This document shows positions 17,310 through 25,837 of a stretch of DNA of 64,000 nt, in pieces. The position numbers and the translations under genes are program-made. Each line of letters begins with the position of its first letter. Position 1 is the stretch's first letter. The stretch comes from Lachnospiraceae bacterium. Lineage in GTDB: Bacteria > Bacillota > Clostridia > Lachnospirales > Lachnospiraceae. The notes under the pieces are model-generated. The model was not told the origin of the DNA. It was given only the letters and a program-made list of their open reading frames with translations, and did not search any database. The stretch is taken from contig JAAUZV010000006.1 in NCBI GenBank assembly GCA_014804425.1, positions 42,421 through 106,420 on the forward strand. Reading direction: 5' to 3'.

Positions 17310-18743
17310 TCACACGTTGATCTCCGCTTTCACACCGAGCAGCGCTTTATTTTCCTTTAAGATGGGCTCGACCACATTCTTTAAGAACGCATCCACCTGA
17401 ATCGAGGCGCGTCCCGTATAGCGCGACGGCTCCATTGTCGTTTGCAGCTCCTCCAGCGTTAACCCGAAAGAGGGATCGTCTGCGATCAGCTCCAAAAGAT
17501 TATTGTCAAGACCTTCCTCTTTAACCGTTTTTCCCGCCTGCATGGAGAGCTGTCTGATCTTCTCGTGCAGCTCCTGCCTGTCACCGCCCGCCTTGACCGC
17601 GTCCATCATGATATTCTCTGTCGCCATAAACGGCAGCTCGCTCATGAGCCGCTTTAAGATGACCTTTTCATGAACGACCAGACCGTCCACCACATTCAGG
17701 CACAGATCGAGCACGCCGTCGATCGCCAGAAAACCTTCGGGAATCGAAAGCCGCTTATTCGCCGAATCGTCCAGCGTCCGCTCAAACCACTGTGTCGCAG
17801 AAGTGATCGCCGGATTCATGGCATCGCACATCACATAGCGCGATAAAGAAGCAATGCGCTCGCTGCGCATCGGATTGCGCTTATATGCCATCGCCGAAGA
17901 ACCGATCTGATTCTTCTCAAATGGCTCCTCCACCTCTTTTAAGTGCTGGAGCAGTCGAATATCGTTGCTCATTTTATGCGCGCTCGCCGCAATGCCCGCC
18001 ACCACATTCATGACGCGGGTATCGACCTTACGCGAATAGGTCTGCCCCGATACCGGATAGCATTCCTCAAATCCCATTTTTTTTGCGATCATCGGGTCGA
18101 TGCGGTCGATCCGCTCGTGATCTCCGTCAAACAGCTCCAAAAAGCTCGCCTGCGTTCCGGTCGTTCCCTTCGAACCGAGCAGCTTCATCGTCGAGAGCAC
18201 ATAATTCAGATCCTCTAAATCCAAACAAAATTCCTGCATCCACAGCGTTGCGCGCTTGCCCACGGTCGTCGGCTGCGCCGGCTGAAAATGCGTAAATGCA
18301 AGCGTCGGCATCGCCTGATATTTTTTAGCAAAATCGGCAAGCTTCGCAATCACATTGACCAGCTTCTTTTTGACAAGCTTTAACGCCTCCGTCATGACGA
18401 TGATGTCCGTATTGTCCCCGACATAGCAGCTCGTCGCACCCAGATGAATGATGCCCTTTGCCTTCGGACACTGTACGCCGTAAGCATACACATGACTCAT
18501 GACATCGTGGCGCACTTCCTTTTCCCGCGCCTTTGCCACATCATAATTAATATCATCCTGATGGCTTTTCAGCTCGTCGATCTGCTCCTGCGTGATGTCC
18601 AGTCCCAGCTCTTTTTCCGTCTCGGCAAGCGCGATCCACAGCTTTCTCCATGTACGGAACTTCATGTCCGGAGAAAAAATATATTGCATTTCCCTGCTTG
18701 CATACCGCTCCGAAAGCGGACTTACATATCTGTCTGTGCTCAT
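17310..18743 (-). CDS. purB: Adenylosuccinate lyase
   Basis: This lyase releases fumarate from SAICAR and from adenylosuccinate, so it acts in both the IMP and AMP branches. Seen are the catalytic-histidine region HLGATSCYVGDN, the THFQPAQPTT stretch and the superfamily signature GSSAMAYKRNP. At 477 residues it resembles the longer ADSL type rather than the roughly 430-residue Bacillus form. The start at 18743 follows AAGGAG; the track start at 18767 is less likely. A hairpin repeat separates it from purF upstream, so its transcription may partly depend on readthrough. Confidence 0.96.
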   Translation of the reverse strand: MSTDRYVSPLSERYASREMQYIFSPDMKFRTWRKLWIALAETEKELGLDITQEQIDELKSHQDDINYDVAKAREKEVRHDVMSHVYAYGVQCPKAKGIIHLGATSCYVGDNTDIIVMTEALKLVKKKLVNVIAKLADFAKKYQAMPTLAFTHFQPAQPTTVGKRATLWMQEFCLDLEDLNYVLSTMKLLGSKGTTGTQASFLELFDGDHERIDRIDPMIAKKMGFEECYPVSGQTYSRKVDTRVMNVVAGIAASAHKMSNDIRLLQHLKEVEEPFEKNQIGSSAMAYKRNPMRSERIASLSRYVMCDAMNPAITSATQWFERTLDDSANKRLSIPEGFLAIDGVLDLCLNVVDGLVVHEKVILKRLMSELPFMATENIMMDAVKAGGDRQELHEKIRQLSMQAGKTVKEEGLDNNLLELIADDPSFGLTLEELQTTMEPSRYTGRASIQVDAFLKNVVEPILKENKALLGVKAEINV

Positions 18744-18814
18744 CCGGTTCTCCTTTTTCTTTATCATACTGGCCTATTCGCCGCAAAAAAAATACGCGCC
18801 GATCTTTTATATCC

Positions 18815-18897
18815 TATAGAAAATTTCTCTGCCCCGGAAGAATTCGCCGCAGGCGAATTCTTCGAAAGATTGGCGCACCCGCGCCAATCTTTTTTAT
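18815..18897 (+). repeat. TATAGGAAATT element, two-hairpin copy between purF and purB
   Basis: On the plus strand TATAGAAAATTTCTC, then a hairpin of GAAGAATTCGCC (18837-18863), then AAAGATTGGCGC...GCGCCAATCTTT with a T tract (18865-18893). Orientation is opposite to the pur genes, so for them the second hairpin is followed by only three T residues and may permit readthrough. It touches the purF stop codon. Confidence 0.75.
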
Positions 18898-20342
18898 GCA
18901 TCAAACTCGCCCCGAATATCCTCATCGGGCGGCGTCATCGGATAATGCCCCGTAAAGCATCCCTTACAGATGCCGAGTCCGTCCACCATCTCGGTCAAAC
19001 GTTCTTCCTTCAGGTAGGCGAGCGTATCCGCGCCGATGACCTTACGGATGTCCTCAACCGAGCGGTTGTACGCGATCAACTGATCTCTCGCCGGAATGTC
19101 CGTTCCGAAATAGCACGGCCACAAAAACGGCGGCGCGCTGACACGCATATGTACTTCCTTTGCCCCCGCCTCGCGCAGCATGTGGACGATCCTATCCGAG
19201 GTCGTACCGCGAACGATGGAATCGTCGATCATGATCACACGTTTTCCTTCCACCGCCTCGCGCAGCGCTGTCAGCTTCACCTGCACGCTGTTCTCCCTGT
19301 TTTTCTGCTTCGGTTTGATAAAGGTTCTCCCCACATAGCTGTTCTTGACAAACGCCTGCCCGTAGGGGATGCCCGACTGCATGGAATAACCAAGCGCGGC
19401 ACAATTGCCGGATTCCGGCACGCCGACGACCACATCCGCATCCACCGGGGAATCGATCGCAAGAAATTTTCCCGCCATGATACGGGAATGGTACACGCTC
19501 ATTCCGTCAATATAACTGTCGGGTCTGGCAAAATAAATATACTCGAATACACATCTCGCCTGCTTTTCCTTCGCAATGCAGCGTGACGTATCCGACTGAA
19601 TTCCATATTCAGGACTGATGGTAACGATCTCTCCTGGAAGCACGTCGCGCACAAACTCCGCGCCGACCGTATCGAGTGCACAGGTTTCGGATGCTAAAAT
19701 ATATACATTGTCGCGCCTGCCGATGCAGAGCGGACGGAACCCGAACGGGTCACGCGCGCCGATCAGCTTGCGCGGAGACATCACGATCAGGGAATACGCC
19801 CCCTTGATCTTGTCCATCGCGCGTCCCACGCCCTCCTCGACCGTCTTACTCTTTAAGCGCTCACGGGCAATATGATACGCAATGACCTCGGAGTCAATCG
19901 TCGTCTGGAAGATCGCTCCCGTATATTCCAGTTCACGGCGCAGCTCCGGCGCATTGATAAGATTCCCGTTATGCGCCAGTCCCAAAGTACCCTTAACGTA
20001 ATTTAACACAAGCGGCTGCGCATTCTCTCTCGTGCTGCTGCCCGCCGTGGAATAGCGCACATGCCCCACGCCGATATCACCTTTCAGCTTCTCTAAAATC
20101 TCCGGCGTGAATGCCTCGTTGAGCAGCCCCATGTCCTTTGCGGACAGAACCTTCCCTTTCGGTCCCTGCGTATCGCTGACGGCAATGCCGCAGCTCTCCT
20201 GCCCTCTGTGCTGGAGTGCAAAGAGACCGTAATAAATCGTGGAGGCAACATCACCGCCGTCAAAATCATAAACACCGAATACGCCGCATTCCTCATGCAG
20301 CCCATCCTCGGGCTCCGTACAAATGTTTAACTTATCCGTCAT
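18894..20342 (-). CDS. purF: Amidophosphoribosyltransferase
   Basis: This enzyme makes phosphoribosylamine from PRPP and glutamine, the first step of purine synthesis. The N-terminal nucleophile cysteine lies in EECGVFG, at about residue 20 after a short propeptide, as in Bacillus-type enzymes that are processed and carry an iron-sulfur cluster. Later come the HRGQES loop and the PRPP-binding VIMIDDSIVRGTT. The cysteines GICKGCF near the C-terminus fit cluster ligands. AAAGG six bases before the ATG at 20342 favours that start over the track's 20417. It follows purC by 95 bases. Confidence 0.96.
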   Translation of the reverse strand: MTDKLNICTEPEDGLHEECGVFGVYDFDGGDVASTIYYGLFALQHRGQESCGIAVSDTQGPKGKVLSAKDMGLLNEAFTPEILEKLKGDIGVGHVRYSTAGSSTRENAQPLVLNYVKGTLGLAHNGNLINAPELRRELEYTGAIFQTTIDSEVIAYHIARERLKSKTVEEGVGRAMDKIKGAYSLIVMSPRKLIGARDPFGFRPLCIGRRDNVYILASETCALDTVGAEFVRDVLPGEIVTISPEYGIQSDTSRCIAKEKQARCVFEYIYFARPDSYIDGMSVYHSRIMAGKFLAIDSPVDADVVVGVPESGNCAALGYSMQSGIPYGQAFVKNSYVGRTFIKPKQKNRENSVQVKLTALREAVEGKRVIMIDDSIVRGTTSDRIVHMLREAGAKEVHMRVSAPPFLWPCYFGTDIPARDQLIAYNRSVEDIRKVIGADTLAYLKEERLTEMVDGLGICKGCFTGHYPMTPPDEDIRGEFDA

Positions 20343-20437
20343 GTCCAACCTTTCAAGCATACCGCCGCACACAGCAAAAATCCCATCCTGCTGCCGCACA
20401 CGGCAAAACAATTTCAATATACCGCCACAGATGCCGC

Positions 20438-21142
20438 TTACAGACCGAGCCGCTTAAACACCTCGTTATATGCTTCCTCCACATTGCCGAGATCTCTGCG
20501 GAAACGATCTTTATCCAGCTTCTCGTTCGTATGTACATCCCACAGACGGCAGGTGTCCGGACTTGTCTCATCCGCAAGGATGATCTGTCCGTGATAGCGT
20601 CCGAACTCGATCTTAAAGTCGATCAGCTTGATATCCGCGCCGAGGAAGTACGCTTTTAACACATCATTGACCTTGAACGCATATTTTTTGATCGTATCAA
20701 GCTCCTCCCATGTCGCTAACCCTAATGCAACCGCAAAATAGCTGTTGATCAACGGATCGCCGAGCTCGTCATTTTTATAGGAAAATTCAATGGTCGGCTC
20801 CGTAAACGGCGTTCCCTCCGGCACACCGAGCCGTTTGGAAAAGCTTCCTGCCGCCACATTACGGATAATGACCTCAAGCGGCACGATCTCTACTTTTTTT
20901 ACGGCGGTCTCACGCTCGCTCAGCTCCTCAACAAAATGGGTGGGTACGCCCTCCTTCTCCAACAGCTTGAACACATGATTCGTCATTTTGTTGTTGATGA
21001 CGCCTTTGCCGACGATCGTTCCCTTTTTCTCGCCGTTAAATGCCGTTGCATCGTCCTTATAGTCAACGATGAGCACGTCGGGATCGTCTGTCTTAAATAC
21101 TTTTTTTGCCTTTCCCTCATAAAGCAGATCCAATTTGTTCAT
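20438..21142 (-). CDS. purC: SAICAR synthetase
   Basis: Phosphoribosylaminoimidazole-succinocarboxamide synthase adds aspartate to CAIR using ATP. The 234-residue length is standard. Seen are the N-terminal [11 protein letters not shown] with the ATP-binding lysines, VPLEVIIRN, and the C-terminal IDFKIEFGR and [14 protein letters not shown] motifs. It is the first gene of the pur run, with a TTGATG-N17-TATAAT promoter about 75 bases upstream. No purine riboswitch or PurR-box is visible in the 105-base leader, so regulation is unclear. Confidence 0.97.
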   Translation of the reverse strand: MNKLDLLYEGKAKKVFKTDDPDVLIVDYKDDATAFNGEKKGTIVGKGVINNKMTNHVFKLLEKEGVPTHFVEELSERETAVKKVEIVPLEVIIRNVAAGSFSKRLGVPEGTPFTEPTIEFSYKNDELGDPLINSYFAVALGLATWEELDTIKKYAFKVNDVLKAYFLGADIKLIDFKIEFGRYHGQIILADETSPDTCRLWDVHTNEKLDKDRFRRDLGNVEEAYNEVFKRLGL

Positions 21143-21216
21143 TGTCTGTCCCTTTCCCTTTCTGTTCGTAATTACCGCCGGTATCTATGCCTGCACATAT
21201 TTTTCTTACCGCAAAG

Positions 21217-21245
21217 ATTATATCGCACAACAGCCAAAACATCAA
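21217..21245 (-). promoter_or_regulatory. Promoter of the pur operon
   Basis: On the minus strand TTGATG (21245-21240), a 17-base spacer and TATAAT (21222-21217). The -35 lies two bases beyond the stop codon of the preceding operon, with no terminator between, so readthrough into purC is possible. Confidence 0.75.
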
Positions 21246-21247
21246 GA

Positions 21248-22417
21248 TTATTGTGGATTGTCCCGCCAAAAAGGACTCATCCACTGCTTTGCGTACTGAA
21301 ACGCCGCCTCCGACGCCGCCCCTTCCGCCTCGGAAAACTTTACCATTCCCGCCTTATAAAAATAGAGGCATCGGCTTTTGCCCTTTCCGTCCAAATACCA
21401 ACCGCCGACGTTCTGAAGATCCCTCCAATAATAAACGGCAGCAGGCTGCTGCACATCCACCAGAAAATGCCGCGTGACCACATAGCTCTCATTGGCGGAT
21501 ACCGGGTCCTGCGTAAAGTACTCGCGGCAGAATAATTCCTTTAACTGCCCTGCATCTCCCCATTCCTTGAATCTGCGCAGCCCCTTTCGGATCGGAGCCG
21601 TCGCGATCGTAATGACGACCGCCGCGCACAGATACAGAAATGCCAGCATCATCACCACATCCCCCCGCTCATCCGGCAGCGGCGGATAGATCACAAACGC
21701 AATCGTAATGAACATCAATAACCCTAATTCAAAGAAAAGCACATTTCGAAGAATCGCACTCTGATATATGTAAAAATAACGATGCAGGAACACGGCCGGA
21801 TGTTTGCCCTCCCGCCAGCGAAAACATGTGATCCTTGCCGAATAGAGCCGTACAAACAAACTGACCGCCAAAAGGACGATCTTGCAGCACAAAAAGTACA
21901 CCGCATACAAATATACCCACAACACCCATTCCGACGTCACAAAAAATAAACTCCTCCCGCTGATCGGATAATACAAAAAGCTGAAGATGACCACCGCGGC
22001 GCAGATCACATCAGGAATACAGGAGAGCACCCAGCGGATCACTTCTTTTTTCCCGCGTTTTCTCTGAAGCAGGTAACAGACTGCCCAGAGAAACATCCAT
22101 ACAAAAGCCGCCAGCACAAGCTTTGCCTGCAGTTTCTCGCTTCCCAGTGCCAAAGAAAATGAGAGAATCTGCTCCGTCCCCGGTCTCGGCACCTGAACCA
22201 TCAGCGCGGCAAGCGCCGAACCCATCATGGTTACCACACAGGGAATGCCTAAGATCGCCAAAGTCTCCGCTTTGGATTTTTGTTTGACCAATTGATAAAA
22301 GTCCACCATATACAGGGCTGCGCCCGCATATAAGATCAGCATGACGACCCCAAAATCCTGCCCTATCGCAGCGTCCGGATCCACAAACAACTGAAAGAAT
22401 GATACAAGCTCCTTCAC
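21248..22417 (-). CDS. Polytopic membrane protein, last gene of the five-gene operon
   Basis: I do not recognise this 389-residue protein. It has about eight hydrophobic segments in the first 290 residues and a soluble C-terminal region of about 100 residues (YYWRDLQNVGGWYLDGKGK and following). The first 120 residues of the track ORF overlap the previous gene in another frame and have no coding character. The GTG at 22417 follows GGAGG by seven bases and is the real start. It closes the operon with the Hsp70-like and coiled-coil genes, suggesting a membrane-embedded component of that unknown system. Confidence 0.7.
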   Translation of the reverse strand: MKELVSFFQLFVDPDAAIGQDFGVVMLILYAGAALYMVDFYQLVKQKSKAETLAILGIPCVVTMMGSALAALMVQVPRPGTEQILSFSLALGSEKLQAKLVLAAFVWMFLWAVCYLLQRKRGKKEVIRWVLSCIPDVICAAVVIFSFLYYPISGRSLFFVTSEWVLWVYLYAVYFLCCKIVLLAVSLFVRLYSARITCFRWREGKHPAVFLHRYFYIYQSAILRNVLFFELGLLMFITIAFVIYPPLPDERGDVVMMLAFLYLCAAVVITIATAPIRKGLRRFKEWGDAGQLKELFCREYFTQDPVSANESYVVTRHFLVDVQQPAAVYYWRDLQNVGGWYLDGKGKSRCLYFYKAGMVKFSEAEGAASEAAFQYAKQWMSPFWRDNPQ

Positions 22418-22439
22418 CCTAATCCTCCATGATCTACAG

Positions 22440-23624
22440 TCATTCTCTTTCGTACTCCTCCACGATCGTAAGGATCGCACGCGCGGATTCCGGATATTCC
22501 GCCGCGATCTCCCTGATCTCCTGCTTTGCGCGCTCCACAAGCTCCCGGTTATGCTCCATCTGCTTTCGAAGCTTCTGCCGCTGCTCATTATAGCCGTGGC
22601 GAAGCTCCACGCGCTCGCGGGAATCCAACAGCGCCTCCGGGCGGCGCATCCACACGAGCGGATCAAACAATTGATAATGCTGCAAAAGCCGAAGCAGCTC
22701 TCTGCGGAAATGCGAGAGATCATCCACCGTTCTCTCATACTGTTTCCGGTACTCCTGCTCCTCATAAAACAGCGCAAGCTGCTCTTCCAGCATTCCGCTG
22801 CTCTCGGTATGATATTTCATATACAGATAATCCAACAGATTCGTGTTATTCACATATCGGATCTTGACGCGGTTCTGTAACAGGATCAGCTTGTTAATGC
22901 CCGCAGTCACGCGCGCAAGCTCTTTGGACGCCTCATGATACCGGATATAAACATACACCAGAACCCCCGCCATCACGAGTCCGGCCATCAGATACCCGAC
23001 GGACGAATCCATGTGAAACCCAAACTGAAACAATAACAGCATGGCAAAGCAGCAGCTCATCGCACAAATACAAATGAGTGACATTCCCTTCGTGTCATGC
23101 ATCGCATGCCGCAGTTCCTGCCTGCGGATCTCGTACGCCTGCCGTTCGGCATGCAGTCTGCGCAGATCGTGTTTGACAAGCTCCCGATACTCCTCATTTT
23201 CCTTGAGCTTCGCGATCGCTTCCTCCGCCTCCGGTTCAATCTGCTCGATCTGACGGTACTCCTCCTCGGGCATCCGTCCTTCCCCCTCGGGAATTTCCTG
23301 TCTTGCCTGCTCTAAGCTTAAAATCTTATTGGCACAAGAGACAAGCCGGTTATACTCTCCGTCCGGCAGCGCCTCGACCTCCTCCACATCCTTCAAATAG
23401 GACGTAACCCTGTTATATTCCCTGTTTAATTCAGAAAGGTTGGCGGCTAAGTCCGCCGACTGCTCCATCAGGGCGCGCACATATTTCTCACGCTCCTCCG
23501 GCAGCGTCATATCGACCTCCTGCCTGCGCAGCGAAAGCTGCTCCCAGTCGCCGTAGTCGAACGTCTCCTCCTCCGCCGTATCCTTTCTTTTTTTCAAAAA
23601 CCATCTTTTAAGAAAATCAAACAT
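22440..23624 (-). CDS. Coiled-coil protein with central membrane hairpin
   Basis: An unrecognised protein of 394 residues. Two long helical, Glu/Arg-rich regions (about 40-165 and 235-390) with coiled-coil character flank two adjacent hydrophobic segments (about 180-200 and 203-223), so both coiled coils should lie on the same side of the membrane. The gene starts within a few bases of the upstream stop at 23629; the ATG at 23624 is preferred, but a GTG at 23636 is possible. The tight spacing implies translational coupling with the TPR-like gene. It may be a scaffold of the five-gene system. Confidence 0.68.
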   Translation of the reverse strand: MFDFLKRWFLKKRKDTAEEETFDYGDWEQLSLRRQEVDMTLPEEREKYVRALMEQSADLAANLSELNREYNRVTSYLKDVEEVEALPDGEYNRLVSCANKILSLEQARQEIPEGEGRMPEEEYRQIEQIEPEAEEAIAKLKENEEYRELVKHDLRRLHAERQAYEIRRQELRHAMHDTKGMSLICICAMSCCFAMLLLFQFGFHMDSSVGYLMAGLVMAGVLVYVYIRYHEASKELARVTAGINKLILLQNRVKIRYVNNTNLLDYLYMKYHTESSGMLEEQLALFYEEQEYRKQYERTVDDLSHFRRELLRLLQHYQLFDPLVWMRRPEALLDSRERVELRHGYNEQRQKLRKQMEHNRELVERAKQEIREIAAEYPESARAILTIVEEYERE

Positions 23625-23628
23625 CCGT

Positions 23629-24456
23629 CTATTCACACCGCTTTCTGTAGGTTTCCTTCAATTGCGTGACCGCGCTTTCCACCTGTGCATAATAATCGGG
23701 GCTCCGCTCCTCCCAAGCCTGCTCCAGATCGGCAAGCTCCCCGCATGCCTCGCTCATGCGCCATTGATCCCGGTATTCCGCGATCTGTGCGTCCACCTGC
23801 TCAGCAAGCTGCTTTAATTCCGGCAGCGCGGCAAGCTTTTTTTCTTGTTCCTTCCTTGTTCCGTGCATTCTGACCGCGCACACATAATTGCGGAGACTGT
23901 CCCTGTGATAAGTCAGCCGATACGCTTTGTCAAAATATTCCTCCGCGAGCGCGAAGCCGAACATCTGCGCCTCAATACAGCCCATTGCGTTGTAGATCGC
24001 GGCTGTTAAGGCAATGTCCTTTCCCTCCACGTCGGCAAGCAGCCCGCGGTACTGCGCTAAGGCGCGCTCATATCTGCCCTCGCAGGCAAGCTGATCAATG
24101 CGTATTTTCTTTTTTTCATTCGGACCAAGCCCCGCGTTCTCACGCATCAGCCGCTTTAAGTCCTCCAGCCGCTCTCTCCCGCAATAATGGCATTCTTCCA
24201 TAATGCGCACGACAAAGTTCTCCAACGGCTCTTCATTCCGCACATATACGCGGAGGCTTCTTGCGAGCTCCTCCAGACCAAGCTCCTCCTCAATCCATGA
24301 GAACAGCTCCTCGTTCATCATATCCTCGTCAAGCAGCACCGCATGATGCTCTAAATAATAACAAAGTTCCTCGACTGCATACAGTCTGACGCCCGCCTGC
24401 CGCATCACATATGGTTTTCTGGCATACCTGCCGACGCATATCCTCACCCTGCCCAT
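23629..24456 (-). CDS. TPR-like helical protein of the five-gene operon
   Basis: A 275-residue protein I cannot assign. The N-terminus (MGRVRICVGRYARKPYVM) is followed by helical, acidic sequence, then helix pairs with TPR-like spacing around residues 120-190 (GRYERALAQYRGLLAD, AAIYNAMGCIEAQMF, ALAEEYFDKAYRL). TPR repeats usually bind peptides or partner proteins. No membrane segment or signal is visible, so it should be cytoplasmic. It lies between the Hsp70-like gene and the coiled-coil gene, overlapping the latter at its start. Confidence 0.7.
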   Translation of the reverse strand: MGRVRICVGRYARKPYVMRQAGVRLYAVEELCYYLEHHAVLLDEDMMNEELFSWIEEELGLEELARSLRVYVRNEEPLENFVVRIMEECHYCGRERLEDLKRLMRENAGLGPNEKKKIRIDQLACEGRYERALAQYRGLLADVEGKDIALTAAIYNAMGCIEAQMFGFALAEEYFDKAYRLTYHRDSLRNYVCAVRMHGTRKEQEKKLAALPELKQLAEQVDAQIAEYRDQWRMSEACGELADLEQAWEERSPDYYAQVESAVTQLKETYRKRCE

Positions 24457-24532
24457 CGCAGCCTCCCTGTGTTCTATGCCCTTTTACGGCACATTTCTTC
24501 CGCCGTTCCTAATCTGCCGCCTGTTTGTGCGC

Positions 24533-25828
24533 TTACAGCACGCCCACTTCCTGCTCCCAGCTTAATCCGCTGCTCTCAAAAAAGCTGCCGAAGCCCAAAT
24601 CCTCCACACGGACTGCAAAGCGTTCTTCCGAGAGAAAACGCGCTTTCAGATGCAGTCTCGTCATGTGCCCGTCCTGCTCGGGCAGCCCGTTTAATTTCAT
24701 GACAAGCGTCCTGCGCACGCCGCCGTTCAACGGTGTCAGCACAAAGAACAGCTCGTTACCGCTCTCTAAGAGCAGATCCCATTCCCGTCTGACATCAAAC
24801 CAGTTGACACCCGCGTCAATGAGCGGATAATACTGTTCCTTTCCGTCCACAACAGCGTTCATGCCGATATTCACCTTGAGCTTGTCCCTGCTGAGAAATA
24901 AGTATTTCGTCGATGCCGCGCTCGGATGAACGCGCTCATAAGCCGCATAGCACGCGCCCTTACTGTATAGATTATTTCCCTGAAACACCCTGCGCTTGCT
25001 GCAAAGAAGCCTGAGCGATTCCTTGCACCAGTCGCCCTGATAACCGTCGCCGATGAGATAGGCACATGAGACGATCCGTTCCTTCGTCTCCTCTTCAATG
25101 ATCGCCGCAAACGCCTCGTCGCGCTGTTTTGCCTGAAGCGCCGCGGCAGCTTCGTCCCCCTCAAACGGTACAAGCCGCATCTGCGGAAAGCTCTTTTCCG
25201 TAGTATACGCAACGATCGGGCTCGTCTTTCGGTTAAATTCCAAACGATACGTTTTCAAACATTCCGACACATACTCAAAGATCATGACCTCATGCGTGCG
25301 AAGCTCCTCCGGCTGATGCATGCAGTACTGATAAAAGCTCTCGGCATGGCTCTGGAAAAATAAATGTTCCCTGTCCATCTGCAGATAGCCGCCCACGCCG
25401 GATAGCACCTCCAGCATACGGCTGTCCGCCTGCTCGACCGTGATCATCAGATAATCCGGGCGCTCCGCCCCTGAACCGAGCAGCATCACGGACAGACTGT
25501 GCTTGATAAAAAGAGCAAGCAGGGATACCGCGTCAAACTGCTCTTCCTCCAGCGTGACCTGTTCCCCCGCGCACGCGCGTTCCAAGAGATGCTCCACCAA
25601 GATCCCGTCGCCCTCTTCGCTGTGCCTCCACGCGTCCCTGCCAAAAAACCACTGATTGACGCCATAGCGCTTGCACAGCACCATCGGGATTGCAAACTGC
25701 TCTTTTCCCGCGACAAGGCTCACCGTCTCCGGCTCCGGCTTCTCGCTGCTGCAAAAGCTGATCTGCGCACTCACATGATTCAATTCCAGTCCGATGAACA
25801 GTCGGTTCTTTTTTTCCCGAAACAGCAT
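24533..25828 (-). CDS. Hsp70/actin-fold protein (resembles DUF5716 family)
   Basis: A 431-residue protein with the layout of an Hsp70 or actin-like ATPase. It has a phosphate-1-like strand RLFIGLELNHVSAQ, then FAIPMVLCKRYG and WFFGRDAWR, a phosphate-2-like segment VMIFEYVSECLKTYR, and an adenosine-site-like segment SCAYLIGDGYQGDW before VFQGNNLYSKGACYAA. The phosphate-2 glycines (normally DLGGGT) are missing, so ATP hydrolysis may be lost. A C-terminal beta-rich region of about 110 residues replaces the usual substrate domain. From memory it resembles DUF5716 proteins of Lachnospiraceae; an HMM search would decide. It directly follows the 1188-residue gene. Confidence 0.72.
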   Translation of the reverse strand: MLFREKKNRLFIGLELNHVSAQISFCSSEKPEPETVSLVAGKEQFAIPMVLCKRYGVNQWFFGRDAWRHSEEGDGILVEHLLERACAGEQVTLEEEQFDAVSLLALFIKHSLSVMLLGSGAERPDYLMITVEQADSRMLEVLSGVGGYLQMDREHLFFQSHAESFYQYCMHQPEELRTHEVMIFEYVSECLKTYRLEFNRKTSPIVAYTTEKSFPQMRLVPFEGDEAAAALQAKQRDEAFAAIIEEETKERIVSCAYLIGDGYQGDWCKESLRLLCSKRRVFQGNNLYSKGACYAAYERVHPSAASTKYLFLSRDKLKVNIGMNAVVDGKEQYYPLIDAGVNWFDVRREWDLLLESGNELFFVLTPLNGGVRRTLVMKLNGLPEQDGHMTRLHLKARFLSEERFAVRVEDLGFGSFFESSGLSWEQEVGVL

Positions 25829-25837
25829 GTCCTCTCC

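Noticed and set aside
18444-19586. 380-residue plus-strand ORF across purB and purF
   Set aside because: It is antisense to two well-identified purine genes and is His/Arg-rich as expected of a shadow.
22418-22777. First 120 residues of the track ORF 21248..22777
   Set aside because: They overlap the coiled-coil gene in another frame and are Arg/Ser-rich. The GTG at 22417 with GGAGG is the proper start.
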